A stretch of DNA of 64,000 bases. It comes from an uncultured Alphaproteobacteria bacterium (lineage in GTDB: Bacteria > Pseudomonadota > Alphaproteobacteria > UBA8366 > GCA-2717185). Positions within the stretch are counted from its first letter, which is position 1; each line of letters starts with the position of its first letter. Where the stretch lies: positions 23,383 to 87,382 of the forward strand of contig CALSRA010000011.1 in assembly GCA_943788635.1 (NCBI GenBank), written 5' to 3'. A model generated the notes under the pieces. It ran no database searches, was not told where the DNA came from, and was given only the letters and a program-made list of their open reading frames with translations. Shown piece after piece: positions 26,321 through 38,859 of the stretch. Position numbers and translations under genes: made by a program.

Positions 26321-27085
26321 TTATTCGTTGGCTGCCTCATCGCCCATGGGCTGCCGCCAGCCCAGATGCTGACCACCATCAAGCGCGATCATCTGCCCGG
26401 TCATCGACGGCGATTCAATGATGAAACGGACTGCCCGCGCCACCTCTTCCGACGATGCGCCGCGGCGCAACGGCACTGAATCCTGCTGACGGCGAAACTG
26501 TTCTTCCGTCTGGCGGACATTGCGCAATGTCGGTCCCGGACCGATGCCATTCACCCGGACACGCGGTGCCAGCGCAAGCGCCAGTGTCTGGGTCAATGTC
26601 CAAAGCCCGGTCTTGCTGAGCGTGTAGGACAGGAAATAAGGCGTCAGATTCCAGACCCGCTGGTCGAGGATATTGACGATAACCCCTTCCTGCCCCTCCG
26701 GCAGGGCCGCCGCCATATCCTGAGACAGCACGAAAGGCGACCGCAGGTTCGGTTCAAGATGCGCATCCCAGCTTTCCCGCGTCGCATCCTCAATGCCGTC
26801 CCGGTCGAAATGCGATGCATTGTTGACCAGGCAACCGATCGGCCCGAACCGGTCAACGGCCTCCGCCATCAAACGCTTGGTTTCGCCTTCCACCGCCAGA
26901 TCCGCGCACAGCGCGACCGCTGTTCCGCCCTGATCTTCGATTTCAGCGACAACCGCTTCGGCATCCGCGGCAGAACGATGGTAGTGAACCGCGACGGACC
27001 AGCCCCATGCCGCCAGATCGCAGGCAATCGCCTTGCCGATACGTCGCGCGGCGCCGGTAACAAGGGCGGTTTTTGGAATCGTCAT
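26321..27085 (-). CDS. SDR-family oxidoreductase (FolM/pteridine-reductase-like)
   Basis: 254 residues from the ATG at 27085, which gives the normal start TIPKTALVTGAARRIGKAI with the NADP-binding TGxxxRIG loop; an upstream frame start at 27127 adds 14 unlikely residues. It also has NNAS (LVNNASHFDRD) and the catalytic YxxxK in SYTLSKTGLW. The R-R after TGA favours NADPH, as in pteridine reductases and dihydromonapterin reductase FolM. Product not certain. It is the last intact gene before the indel-rich stretch. Confidence 0.85.
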   Translation of the reverse strand: MTIPKTALVTGAARRIGKAIACDLAAWGWSVAVHYHRSAADAEAVVAEIEDQGGTAVALCADLAVEGETKRLMAEAVDRFGPIGCLVNNASHFDRDGIEDATRESWDAHLEPNLRSPFVLSQDMAAALPEGQEGVIVNILDQRVWNLTPYFLSYTLSKTGLWTLTQTLALALAPRVRVNGIGPGPTLRNVRQTEEQFRRQQDSVPLRRGASSEEVARAVRFIIESPSMTGQMIALDGGQHLGWRQPMGDEAANE

Positions 27086-27230
27086 GTCAGCAGGATAGGG
27101 CGCTGGCCGGAGCCCATACAAGTACATATATGGATTTGGTTCGTTTCATCATCGCGGAACGCATGCACACGGCCAACCGAAACATTACATTCGCTATCTG
27201 GACGATGTGGAACACCAGGGCGGTTGACAC

Positions 27231-29397
27231 TCATACGCCGCGGCGCATGCGTTTCTTGCCCTTTTTCCCGCCTGGACGCCCTTTCGGCATGATCCCCCGG
27301 GGTACCGACTGGATGCTCGCCGCGATCTTCGGATTGATCGGCGCCGCATCCGCCGGCATGTCGAGATCACGGGTTTCGATACGCTTGATCTCGTCGCGAA
27401 AGGCAGCGGCTTCCTCGAACTCCAGATCCGCCGCGGATGCCTTCATGCGCGCTTCCAGCGCCTCAATATAGGTTCGCAGATCCATACCGACCAGGTGCTT
27501 CAGCTTCGGATCGCCGATATCAACGGTGACATGGTCGCGCTCATAGACCGATTCCAGGATGTCGCCGATATCCTTGCGGATCGCTTCCGGCGTGATCCCG
27601 TTGGCCGCGTTATAGGCCTGCTGCCGTTCGCGCCGCCGGTTGGTTTCGTCCAGCGCGTATTGCAGCGATCCGGTCATCCGGTCCGCATACAGCAACACCC
27701 GTCCGTCCACGTTCCGCGCCGCCCGGCCGATGGTCTGGATCAGCGACGTTCGGGACCGCAGATAGCCTTCCTTGTCCGCATCGAGAATGGCAACCACGCG
27801 CGCATTCCGGGATATCCAGCCCTTCGCGCAGCAGGTTGATGCCGATCAGACATCGAACACGCCCAGCCGCAGGTCGCGGATAATCTCAATCCGCTCCAGC
27901 GTGTCCACGTCGGAATGGATGTAGCGCACCTTCGAGGCCTGCCTCATGCATGTATTCGGTCAGGTCTTCGGCCATGCGCTTGGTCAGGGTCGTGACCAGC
28001 ACGCGCTGGCCCTTTGCGACGCACTCGACGGCATTCGGCCAGCAGATCGTCGACCTGGTTTTCGGCCGGGCGGATGATGCAGACCGGATCGATCAGCCCG
28101 GTCGGACGGACGACCTGTTCGACGAAGGCGCCCGCGGTGCGTTCCAGCTCCCACGGCCCCGGCGTTGCGGACACAGAGACCGTCTGCGGCCGCATTGCCT
28201 CCCATTCCTCGAACTTGAGCGGGCGGTTATCGACGCAGGACGGCAGGCGGAAGCCGAATTCGGACAGGGTCGATTTGCGCGCGAAAGTCGCCCTTGTACA
28301 TGCCGCCGAGCTGCGGCACCGTGACGTGGCTTTCATCGACGATCAGCAGCGCATTGTCGGGCAGATACTCGAACAGCGTCGGCGGCGGCTCGCCAGGCTT
28401 GCGGCCCGTCAGATAGCGCGAATAGTTCTCGATCCCGGCACAGCGCCCGGTGGCTTCCATCATTTCCAGGTCGAACGCGTGCGCTGTCTCCAGCCGCTGC
28501 GCTTCCAGCAACTTGCCCTTCGCATCAACACCTCCAGATCGCGCTTTCAGCTCTTCGCTTGATGCCGACTGGCCTGCATCAGGGTCGGGCGTGGCGTCAC
28601 ATAGTGCTGTTGGCGATAGATACGGATCGTTTCCAGCGTCCGGTCTTCTCGCCGGTCAGCGGATCGAATTCGCGATCGCTCGATCTCGTCGCCGAACAGC
28701 GACAACCGCCAGGCGCGATCTTCGTAATGCGCCGGGAATACTTCAACGTATCGCCCCGCACCCGGAAACGCCCGCGCAGAAGCCTGTCGTTGCGCTGTAT
28801 TGCAGCTCGACGAGCTGTTCAGCAGTGCGCGGGATCAAGTCATCGCCCACCTCACTTCCGGCACGTCATGTTCGAATAGGTCTCACCGCGCCAATGCCGT
28901 AGATGCACGACACGACGCGACGATGATGACGTCGTCGCGTTCCAACAGCGCCGCGTCGCGGCATGGCGCATCCGGTCGATCTGCTTCGTTGATCGAGCGT
29001 CTTTTCGATATAGGTGTCGGTCCGCGGCACATAGGCTTCGGGCTGGTAATAGTCGTAATAGGAAACGAAATACTCGACCGCATTGTCCGGAAACAACGCT
29101 TCATTTCGCCATAAAGCTGCGCCGCCAGGGTCTTGTTGGGCGCGAGCACCAGCGCAGGCCGCTGCAGTTCTGGATCACATGCGCCATCGTGAAGGTCTTG
29201 CCCGACCCGGTGACGCCGAGCAGCACCTGATCGCGCTCGCCCGCTTCAAGCCCCTCGCAGAGCGCCGCAATCGCCTGCGGCTGGTCGCCCGCAGGCTGGA
29301 AATCCGACTTCAGGTTGAAGCGCTTGCCGCCTTCGGACAACGGGCGCTCGAACCCGGCTTCCGGCCGGACCAGCATGATGTCGGGTATGCCCGTCAT
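27231..29397 (-). pseudogene. uvrB: Excinuclease ABC subunit B, broken by many one-base indels (probably sequence error)
   Basis: The full UvrB sequence can be followed across all three minus frames. Start: [18 protein letters not shown], then [12 protein letters not shown] and Walker [13 protein letters not shown]; next [17 protein letters not shown]; then [20 protein letters not shown]; then [27 protein letters not shown]...VSVSATPG; and an intact C-terminal 188 residues with [13 protein letters not shown], the UVR motif and a basic tail. At least ten frame changes occur between about 27800 and 29170, both insertions and deletions (for example an extra G near 27935 and a missing C near 27848). 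Total span fits about 720 residues. uvrC is intact, so real loss of uvrB would be surprising. Confidence 0.85.
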
Positions 29398-29484
29398 GGC
29401 CAGAACCGGCGCGACCGGGCCCCGAAATGCGCCAGCCTAAAAGCCTGCATTCGATTGCCATCGGTTCGCATTGATTGGCATTTA

Positions 29485-30133
29485 TCAGTCGTTCCCATGC
29501 GGTTCAAACGCCTGCGTCTCGGGATTCCACAGCTCAAGCGTACCATTGAAGATATTGAGGTACCAGCCGTGCACGCTGATCCGGTTTTCCGCCACCGCCT
29601 TGCGAATAAAAGGGAACGTATCCAGGTTTTCCAGCGACAGCGTCACGGCCTGACGTTCCGATGCTTCGACCAGATCGTCGCCTTCCAGCGTCGAATCCAC
29701 CGCCAGCGCCCGTTCGCGCGCCTTGCGCAACAGGTCGGTCCAGGCGGTGATAAACATGCCGCCGGTTGGCTCGCCCGGTCCGTGATTGTGGACCATCGCC
29801 TGAACACCACCGCATGCGGCATGCCCGATAATGATGACGTGCTCGACCCGCAAGCCATCGATAGCGAATTCCAGCGCGGCACTGGTGCCGTGATAGGCGC
29901 CGGCCTCCTCATAGGGCGGCACCAGAGCGGCCACATTCCGGACCGCGAAAATATCACCCGGCTCGGTCTGCAACACAATCGCCGGATCAACACGCGAATC
30001 CGAACAGGCGACGACAGCGAAGCGCGGCTTCTGCCCATCGCGCAACAGGCCCTGATACAGTTCGGGCGCCGATTCATAATAGGTTTTTGCGGAACTTCTG
30101 GAAGCCGTTCAACAGGGTCTCAATTCCAGTCAT
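29485..30133 (-). pseudogene. Beta-carbonic anhydrase with one frameshift (probably sequence error)
   Basis: From ATG 30133 the frame reads MTGIETLLNGFQKFRK, then breaks at an A-run near 30085; removing one A restores TYYESAPELYQGLLRDGQKP and the rest. Zinc ligands are present: CSDSRVDP (Cys, with the Asp-Arg pair) and GHAACGGVQ (His and Cys). About 215 residues when repaired, normal for a beta-class enzyme that interconverts CO2 and bicarbonate. An alternative is a true shortened protein from a start near 30045, but that would lose the N-terminal helix. Confidence 0.85.
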
Positions 30134-30423
30134 TCCATCTACTCCAAAAAAACCTGTCAGCCGTCATGTACTTACCCGAAACCCCATATGGTCCCAAAAA
30201 CAAAAATGACCACTGTTTCGCAGGCATAAAACTATCAGTCTCAGTGCCACTACCCGCGACAATCAATGCCGATGGCTGGCTGTTTCACGGGTCTGATTGT
30301 TTTGATCCAGAAACTTGACGTCACAGCGCCGGCAACCGGTTTACCGGAACGGGCCAACTGTTCCGTTTCTCATGGGCTCTTGCCGCCATGCCAGCCGATA
30401 GCTGGCCCGGTTTCGCGACGCGC

Positions 30424-30767
30424 CTACTCGCCCTTCACCTGTTCGACCAGTTTGCTCCAGCGGTGTCATCGGCTTGGCGTTTTCCTTATGGCGGTCTTCG
30501 TAATGGTGTAGCAGCTGGTGAAACTCTTCCGCCGCATGCTCGATCGTGAATTCCGGGTTGCCGCTGTTTGTGACGGCAAAGGCCGTGAAGTTCGAAGCCG
30601 CATTCCGCAGCCCCGTGGCAACATCCAGCGGATCGTGACCTTCTCGATCCGGTCGTTTGCGAAATTGATCAGCGCATTCGCGATCTGCAGGTGAATCGGC
30701 TCACTGCGTGATCGTGGTGGTGATGGCCGTGGTCGTGGTCGTGATTATGATCGTGATCGTCCGCCAT
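30424..30767 (-). pseudogene. His-rich small protein (DUF5076-like), frameshifted
   Basis: From ATG 30767 the protein begins MADDHDHNHDHDHGHHHHDH, a metal-binding-type histidine run. With about three one-base corrections it continues EPIHLQIANALINFANDRIE, GHDPLDVATGLRNAASNFTA, FAVTNSGNPEFTIEHAAEEF and HQLLHHYEDRHKENAKPMTP to a TAG at 30424. About 114 residues. The core resembles the small DUF5076 family of alphaproteobacteria; function unknown. No uninterrupted frame spans it, so automated calling would miss it. The 290 bp between it and the carbonic anhydrase start hold nothing I recognise. Confidence 0.6.
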
Positions 30768-30971
30768 GGTGCCCTATTCCCTCTCCGTTGCTGGTGCGCA
30801 CGATGCCATATTCCAGCAAGGCAACCAAGCGATAGCCCCAATAATTGGATATTTATCCATCGAAGCTGATGGAACCGCGTATCGGGCCGCAACTTTTCAG
30901 CGCCACAAACGACGGGGAATATTCAGTGGCCGGCTTCGACGGCACCGGGCGTGGCTCCGCTATTCCGGTCC

Positions 30972-31814
30972 CTAACCGACGGACTGGATCAGGCGGGCAA
31001 TCTTGTCGAGTACCGGCAGCACCTGATCGGCCTTTTCCGACTCCATGGAGAACACCACCCGTTCAATGCCCGCATCGCGGTATCGCTTCAGCACGTCCTC
31101 ATCCATCTCCGCTGAGAAGACCGATACCGGCAGGCTGTCTGCGTCGCGGCCGGCCTCTGCCGCCATCTGCCGGAACCGCGGCAGATCGTTCAGCAAATCC
31201 GCGCCGCGACCGCCCAGAGGTATCATCCATCCCCATAGGCGATGGCCCGGTGCGCGGCATGGGGCATCGCGCCACCGACCAATATCGGCGGGTGCGGTTT
31301 CTGCACCGGCTTCGGCCAGGTCATCATTGGTTTCGAAGCTCTGGAAGGTGCCCTTGAATTCCGGCTTTGTCTCGGTCCAGATGGTCTTGAGCATGGCCAC
31401 CCGCTCCGCCATCAGTTTGATACGCGTTTGGGATCGGTGCCGTGATCGGCCATTTCCTCGCGGTTCCAGCCAGCCCCGATGCCGAACAGGAAGCGACCGC
31501 CCGACAGGTAATCCAGCGTCGCCACCTCCTTCGCCAACTGAATCGGGTCGCGCTGGATGATCAGGCAGATCCGGTTGCCAGCTTGAGTGTCTTGGTGACC
31601 ACGGCCGCCGTCGCCAGGCCGACGAACGGGTCGATGACGTCGTAATAATGCTTCGGCAGTTCCGGCCCCCCGCCCCAGGGCGAGAGTCGCGACGTCGGTA
31701 TATGCGAATGCTCCGGCGCCCAAAAGGACTCAAAGCCCCGGTCTTCAAGGGCAGGCCCCAATTCGACCGGGTCATGGAATAGTCGGTACAGAACATCGAT
31801 GCGCCAAAATGCAT
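30972..31814 (-). pseudogene. LLM-class flavin/F420-dependent oxidoreductase, frameshifted
   Basis: Pieces in different frames join into one luciferase-like protein: [34 protein letters not shown] and [40 protein letters not shown] and [37 protein letters not shown]; and an intact end (GGRGADLLNDLPRFRQMAAE ... IARLIQSVG). At least five indels. Repaired length about 280 residues. The pattern matches the F420-dependent class with SGGRxxxGxGxGW. Probable sequence errors rather than decay, as with its neighbours. Confidence 0.75.
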
Positions 31815-32119
31815 GCCAGGGAACTCCAGTAGCCGATAGCCAAAATATCCAGAATGCAAACTATGTTATTCGTTCGCCGGCGCTTGTCGAAGGGTCGACG
31901 GACCGGTCCGGAGCCGGGGCAATAATTCCGGGAAATCTTGTATCCGGCGTATCTTAATCATTTCCAGGCCGGCGGCATCCATCGGGGAACTGGTCCGACG
32001 GGGCACCGCCAACTCTTTCTGCTCACCGCGTTGATTCAATTCACCATTTCATGGGCGCCGGGAACGCAACTTTCAGCCTTTTACGAACCACTACAGCGAC
32101 CGCAACGCCTTGTATATCA

Positions 32120-32147
32120 TTGACTTTTTCCCGGTTCGACCTATATA
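32120..32147 (+). promoter_or_regulatory. Promoter of the cold-shock gene
   Basis: TTGACT, 16 bases, TATATA: a strong sigma-70 match. The start site would fall near 32155, giving a leader of about 140 nt before the cspA-type ATG at 32297, as is usual for temperature-responsive cold-shock mRNAs. The stretch 31815-32119 before it holds nothing recognisable. Confidence 0.55.
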
Positions 32148-32296
32148 CCTACAGTGCGTATTGCATTTGTTATGTGTTACTTGAATAGCCGGCCCGCCGA
32201 TTAGCCTTGTTATCCCCTGACAATGTAGACGTATCAAAACCTGCGCCGCCACATCGTGTGGGTGAGGCAACGACACGCTTGTTAGAGGAAACGACA

Positions 32297-32506
32297 ATGG
32301 CTACTGGTACTGTTAAATGGTTTAACCCGACCAAGGGTTTCGGATTCATCGAGCCGGAAGCGGGCGGAGACGATGCGTTTGTGCACATTTCGGCTGTCGA
32401 ACGCGCCGGATTGCGGACCCTGAACGAAGGGCAGAAAGTTTCTTACGAACTTCAGCCTGGACAGCGCGGCAAATCATCCGCCGAGGACCTGTCCATCATC
32501 GAATAG
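32297..32506 (+). CDS. Cold-shock protein (CspA family)
   Basis: 69 residues, a single cold-shock OB-fold. RNP1 is KGFGFIEP and RNP2 is DAFVHIS, both near-canonical; the start [15 protein letters not shown] is typical. GAGGAAACGACA gives the ribosome site and decides the ATG at 32297 over an upstream in-frame start at 32207. It binds single-stranded RNA/DNA as a chaperone. A GC-rich hairpin (CCCCGG, loop TTCAG, CCGGGG at 32523-32539) follows the stop and may end the transcript. Confidence 0.95.
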   Translation: MATGTVKWFNPTKGFGFIEPEAGGDDAFVHISAVERAGLRTLNEGQKVSYELQPGQRGKSSAEDLSIIE

Positions 32507-32635
32507 TTTCAACCGGCGGCGGCCCCGGTTCAGCCGGGGTGGCCGTTGTGACACGCGCCTGCGGTACAATCGCGATGGCGACGTTGTAGCTGTTCCCGCC
32601 TGCTACACATCGAACGGAAGCTGAGGATTACCCAA

Positions 32636-32869
32636 ATGCAGAAGTCGGCAAGATCAAAGGCTGAAGAAAAATTCGCCGCCAGCGAAACAAAGGCGGCGAA
32701 TTTCCTGAAAGGCAAAGAAAAGGCACGTCAGGAAAGTGCCGCCCGCAACGCTAAGCTGCGGGGGCTCAGACTGGCGAAGGAAGAAGCGGAAAAACTCGCA
32801 GCCGAAAAGGCTGCCGCCGCGAAACCGCCTGTGAAAAGCAGGAAGAAGGCGGCGCCCGCCGCCGACTGA
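32636..32869 (+). CDS. Small basic alanine/lysine-rich protein
   Basis: 77 residues with TGAGGA eight bases before the ATG. Almost entirely predicted helix: KAEEKFAASETKAANFLKGK, then EEAEKLAAEKAAAAKPP and a KSRKKAA tail. No domain recognised. It could be a nucleic-acid-binding or DUF-type helical protein. Intact despite lying inside the indel-rich stretch; it is short. A perfect palindrome GCCCCGCGCGGGGC lies just after the stop (32881-32894). Confidence 0.65.
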   Translation: MQKSARSKAEEKFAASETKAANFLKGKEKARQESAARNAKLRGLRLAKEEAEKLAAEKAAAAKPPVKSRKKAAPAAD

Positions 32870-32970
32870 TACGATTCATAGCCCCGCGCGGGGCAGCGAA
32901 CACAACCGTTTGGCGCCCCGGTCTCTTGACCGGTGGGCTCCATATGGTTTTAACCGACATAGTGCGGAAC

Positions 32971-32990
32971 GGGGGCCATGCGCCCCCTTT
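32971..32990 (+). terminator. Terminator hairpin after the small basic protein gene
   Basis: GGGGGC, loop CCATGC-like of five bases, GCCCCC, then TTT. It separates the small basic protein gene from the next small gene. Confidence 0.5.
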
Positions 32991-33016
32991 CGACCGTTAA
33001 TATGGAGGACGCCGCA

Positions 33017-33246
33017 ATGGCTCGCAGGAAACCCAAGGGCAAGCCCGCCGCCTATATGGCATTCAATGTGACCTATGAAGATGGGTCGGTCACATCAAAC
33101 CGGCGCGTATCGACGGATCTGCTCGATCAGTCCTTCGGCGACGCCGTGCTGGACCTTGCCCGAACCGCTATCGAAGACCAGGAAACGAAATCGCCCAGCG
33201 TTCCGGCCAGCGCCGCGCCAAGATCAAGGCTATCGTCAACGCCTGA
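33017..33246 (+). pseudogene. Small conserved-looking protein, one frameshift near the C-terminus
   Basis: Begins at ATG 33017 with GGAGG eight bases upstream: MARRKPKGKPAAYMAFNVTY, EDGSVTSNRRVSTDLLDQSF, GDAVLDLARTAIEDQET. A missing base near 33187 shifts the frame; adding one base gives EIAQRSGQRRAKIKAIVNA and a TGA at 33244-33246, about 76 residues. Without the correction the frame runs on to 33352 with low-complexity sequence. Function unknown; the basic N-terminus suggests nucleic-acid contact. Confidence 0.6.
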
Positions 33247-33494
33247 CCGGGGGCGCGCTTCGGCGCATTCCGTCGACTTCCCGTATATGGCAGCGCCACG
33301 CCGATATACAGATCCGGCCACTACGGGCCGGACGACCGCCGGCACCAGTTAACCACAATCCGTTTTTCCGCCGCCATCTGATCCAGCGCAATCGGTTTCC
33401 CGCGCCATGGCCTATACTGTCCCGGTGTGGCTGAAGGCGGAACGGCGTCCGTCAACCGCCATCCCTTTCGGCCGCTGGCAAGGATATCGACCGT

Positions 33495-35806
<2,312 letters not shown>

Positions 35807-36451
35807 TCAGGGTTCCAGAATCACCGGGTCGGCGAATACCAGCGCGACGATGATGCCCCGGTCATCATGAAGCCATACGCCGTTCTCGTTCATCGATACC
35901 AGCGGCGTGTATTCATCCGCATATAACGCGCTGCGAACGCCATCGCTCAGGGTATCGAGCACGAAAACCTGAAACTTCCCGGGCCCGGACCGGACCACAG
36001 TGACAGCATGCAATTGCGTCCTGCCCCGAATGGCCAAACCGACAATCCGGATGTCACGGGCGGCGACGCCCATCTCCCGCGACAACACATACTTGGATAC
36101 CGCCGCGCAATCGCAATCGCCGCCAAGGGCCAGAAACACACGGGGATGCTTCCATTCGCCATGCTTGTCAGGCACGAAGGTAATCCCGTTCAGCAATCCG
36201 TTGATCATCGTGAGCCGTTCATACAACGGGGCGTCACGTACGCCGTGCAGTCGGGCGCGCCATGCCGACGGCACGGGAAAGCCATCCGCGACAGCGCGGT
36301 TCAAAAAGGCCGGACCAGTCTCACGCCTGTTGCCGGATTCATACACTGTTTCGTCCGCACCAAATGGCCACGCAGCCATATTCGACGTGAAAGGCGTATC
36401 GGCATAGACCGGGTTACCGTCCGAAACCGGGCCCCATAGCATCGCAGGCAC
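35807..36451 (-). CDS. Bacterial transglutaminase-like cysteine proteinase (BTLCP)
   Basis: About 214 residues of the BTLCP family, papain-like and usually periplasmic. The catalytic cysteine is in LALGGDCDCAAVSKYVL, the histidine in RGRTQLHAVTVV and the aspartate in VFVLDTLSDG. In related bacteria LapG-type members cleave surface adhesins. The start is doubtful: the only in-frame GTG (36451) gives a truncated leader, while the frame stays open upstream and encodes a signal-like segment (YKALRIASIVLFGAVPAMLW) without an ATG, GTG or TTG. An indel or a rare start codon may explain it. No LapD partner is adjacent. The 224 bp upstream hold no other gene. Confidence 0.75.
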   Translation of the reverse strand: MPAMLWGPVSDGNPVYADTPFTSNMAAWPFGADETVYESGNRRETGPAFLNRAVADGFPVPSAWRARLHGVRDAPLYERLTMINGLLNGITFVPDKHGEWKHPRVFLALGGDCDCAAVSKYVLSREMGVAARDIRIVGLAIRGRTQLHAVTVVRSGPGKFQVFVLDTLSDGVRSALYADEYTPLVSMNENGVWLHDDRGIIVALVFADPVILEP

Positions 36452-36675
36452 GGCGCCAAACAGGACAATCGACGCAATCCTCAGCGCTTTATACGAAAGC
36501 GAACGAACTGTGCGGCGCAGCGGATGCCTCGCTTTCTGCCATGTCGGGATGCCAGCGGTGCCCGTGCCTGCTGTGGCCGGGCCGATATCAGTCGAAAACC
36601 GGCAATTGGCGGATTTTCACCAAACGACAGGATATCTGCATTGATCCGCATCAATAGAGGCGGATCCCCGTCCGG

Positions 36676-37419
36676 TCATGACGGGCTGCCCGCCTTTTTC
36701 CGCCGCACCCGCCGCGCCAGCATGTTCAACCCCTCCACCAGGGCCGAAAACGACATGGCCGCATAGATATAGCCCTTGGGCACATGCACACCGAAACCAT
36801 CGGCGATCAGCACCATCCCGATCATTAACAGGAAGCCAAGCGCCAGCATCACCACTGTCGGATTGTTATGAATAAAGGCCGCGAGCGGCCCGGCCGCCAC
36901 CAACATCACAAGGACTGCGACGATGACCGCCGCGAACATGATCGGCAGTTCCTCCGTCATGCCGACCGCGGTCAGGATACTGTCCAGCGAGAATACGAGG
37001 TCCAGCGCCAGAATCTGCAGAATAACGATACTGAAAACGGCACCGGCCCCGCCCTTGGCCTCTTCTTGTGATTCCGGGTCGACGTTATGGTGAATTTCAG
37101 TCGTCGCCTTCCAGACCAGGAACAGACCACCGGCAATCAGAATCATGTCCCGCCAGGAAAACCCGTGACCGAAAAGGTCGACAACAGGCGCGGTCAAACC
37201 GACGATGACGAATAACAGCCCCAGCAATGCCAGTCGCAGAATAAGGGCGAGGCTGATTCCAATGAACCGGGCGCGCGGTCGTTCGGCCTCCGGCAGGCGA
37301 TTGGTCAGAACCGAGATGAATATCAGGTTGTCGATACCAAGCACGACTTCCAGCACGATCAACGTGGCAAGAGCGGCCCAGGCTTCGGGATTAATCATCA
37401 ATTGCTGGATCTGCTCCAC
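36676..37419 (-). CDS. TerC-family integral membrane protein
   Basis: 247 residues, about seven helices. GTG start at 37419 with GGAAAGGA upstream. Typical TerC acidic motifs: [16 protein letters not shown] near 23 and [18 protein letters not shown] near 140, and the C-terminal [19 protein letters not shown]. TerC proteins are linked to manganese export or tellurite resistance. No yybP-ykoY riboswitch was seen upstream. Divergent from the GAF kinase gene, with 86 bp between them. Confidence 0.93.
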   Translation of the reverse strand: MEQIQQLMINPEAWAALATLIVLEVVLGIDNLIFISVLTNRLPEAERPRARFIGISLALILRLALLGLLFVIVGLTAPVVDLFGHGFSWRDMILIAGGLFLVWKATTEIHHNVDPESQEEAKGGAGAVFSIVILQILALDLVFSLDSILTAVGMTEELPIMFAAVIVAVLVMLVAAGPLAAFIHNNPTVVMLALGFLLMIGMVLIADGFGVHVPKGYIYAAMSFSALVEGLNMLARRVRRKKAGSPS

Positions 37420-37505
37420 GGCCGTTCCTTTCCAAATTCATTAACCCACGACAACGCTATTGCCCTGTTTACGGGTTTTTAAGGTGTTGACGATAATGGT
37501 TTAGA

Positions 37506-38792
37506 ATGTCTGAAACATCCTTTCCAAAGCCGATCAACGAAGATTATCGCCTGATAGTCCTGAGAGACCTCGGCATACTCGATACCGAGCCGGCACCGGA
37601 ATTTGACAGGCTAACGCGGCTTGCATCCGCGCATTTTGGCACGATGGTCGCGGTTGTATCACTCGTCGATGCGGAGCGGCAGTGGTTCAAGGCATGTTAC
37701 GGACTGAACGCGACCGAAACCGACAGGCGAGATGCGTTTTGTGCCCATACCATCATGGGCACGGATAATATGATTGTCCTCGATGCAACCAAAGACGGCC
37801 GCTTTATTGACAATCCGCTGGTAACCGGCCCGCCGAATATCCGATTCTACGCCGGTTCACCATTGATTATCGACGGTGCCGGAATCGGCACGTTCTGTAT
37901 CATCGACGATAAACCGCGACACGATTTTGGCAGCGAGGAAAAGGAGTGCCTGAAAGCCTTCGCGCAAATTGCCATGGATGAAATCCGGCTGGCCGACATG
38001 TCGCGGACCACGCGTAATCCCTACGTCGAAAAATTGCGGCGGGAACAGCGCCGCGCCGATGCCGCTGTGGAAGCAAAAGCTCAATTTCTGGCGATGATGA
38101 GTCACGAACTGCGCACACCGCTGAACGCCGTACTCGGCTTTGCCGAATCCATCAGCGAAGAACTACTGGGCCCGATCCACCCGCCGAAATACCGCGAATT
38201 CGCCGAGCACATCCTCGAAGGCGGTCGGCGGCAGCTGATGCTGATCGAGCGTATGCTGCAATTGACCGAGCAAGGCTCCATCGCACTCATCGACGAAATT
38301 ATCGATCTGAAAGATATGGTGCGCCATTGCGTCGATGCTCTGGCCGGTGAAGCGCTGCTGGCGGGTGTGTTCCTGCGCGAGGAAATTCCGGACAAACGGA
38401 TCTATCTGAATGCCGATCCGGTTCATATCGAACAAATCGTCCTGGAGCTGATAAGCAATGCGATGAAGGCCTCTCCCCGGGGAGAGCATGTCCAGGTTTC
38501 GATCACCATCGACACGGGCAACGCCATCAAACTGTCGATCAGGGATGCCGGCGAGGGCATTGACGAAGCCACCATGGCGGACGTGGTCGGCATTTTCAGC
38601 CAGGTCAGCAAGGGACACGAACGGAAATCCGAAGGCGTCGGAATTGGGCTGCCAATCGTGCGCAAGTTGACCGAATTGCATGGCGCGACTCTGGCGCTTT
38701 TGCCGCTGGATGACTGTGGCACCTGCGCGGAAGTCGTCTTTCCCGCGTACCGCACCGCCTCCGCGAACGCCCTGGCGACACGGGTAAGCTGA
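37506..38792 (+). CDS. GAF-domain sensor histidine kinase (soluble)
   Basis: 428 residues with no membrane segment. An N-terminal GAF domain (about 25-165: AERQWFKACYGLNATETDRR, then FYAGSPLII and GTFCIIDD) is followed by a coiled linker and HisKA with MMSHELRTPLNAVLGFAESI. HATPase_c boxes: ELISNAMKASPRGEHV, IRDAGEGIDEA and GVGIGLPIVRKL. No receiver domain and no adjacent regulator, so it is an orphan cytoplasmic kinase. The GAF type (DxERQWFK) often binds a small cofactor of unknown kind. Confidence 0.9.
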   Translation: MSETSFPKPINEDYRLIVLRDLGILDTEPAPEFDRLTRLASAHFGTMVAVVSLVDAERQWFKACYGLNATETDRRDAFCAHTIMGTDNMIVLDATKDGRFIDNPLVTGPPNIRFYAGSPLIIDGAGIGTFCIIDDKPRHDFGSEEKECLKAFAQIAMDEIRLADMSRTTRNPYVEKLRREQRRADAAVEAKAQFLAMMSHELRTPLNAVLGFAESISEELLGPIHPPKYREFAEHILEGGRRQLMLIERMLQLTEQGSIALIDEIIDLKDMVRHCVDALAGEALLAGVFLREEIPDKRIYLNADPVHIEQIVLELISNAMKASPRGEHVQVSITIDTGNAIKLSIRDAGEGIDEATMADVVGIFSQVSKGHERKSEGVGIGLPIVRKLTELHGATLALLPLDDCGTCAEVVFPAYRTASANALATRVS

Positions 38793-38859
38793 CCAGGCCG
38801 ACATCGTCGCCTCATCATGGCGATTGCTAGGCCATACACCGCCCGCTAGCGTGCGGGTC

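Noticed and set aside
29083..30318. 411-codon plus-strand frame across uvrB N-terminus and carbonic anhydrase
   Set aside because: Antisense to two recognisable genes; it is open only by chance.
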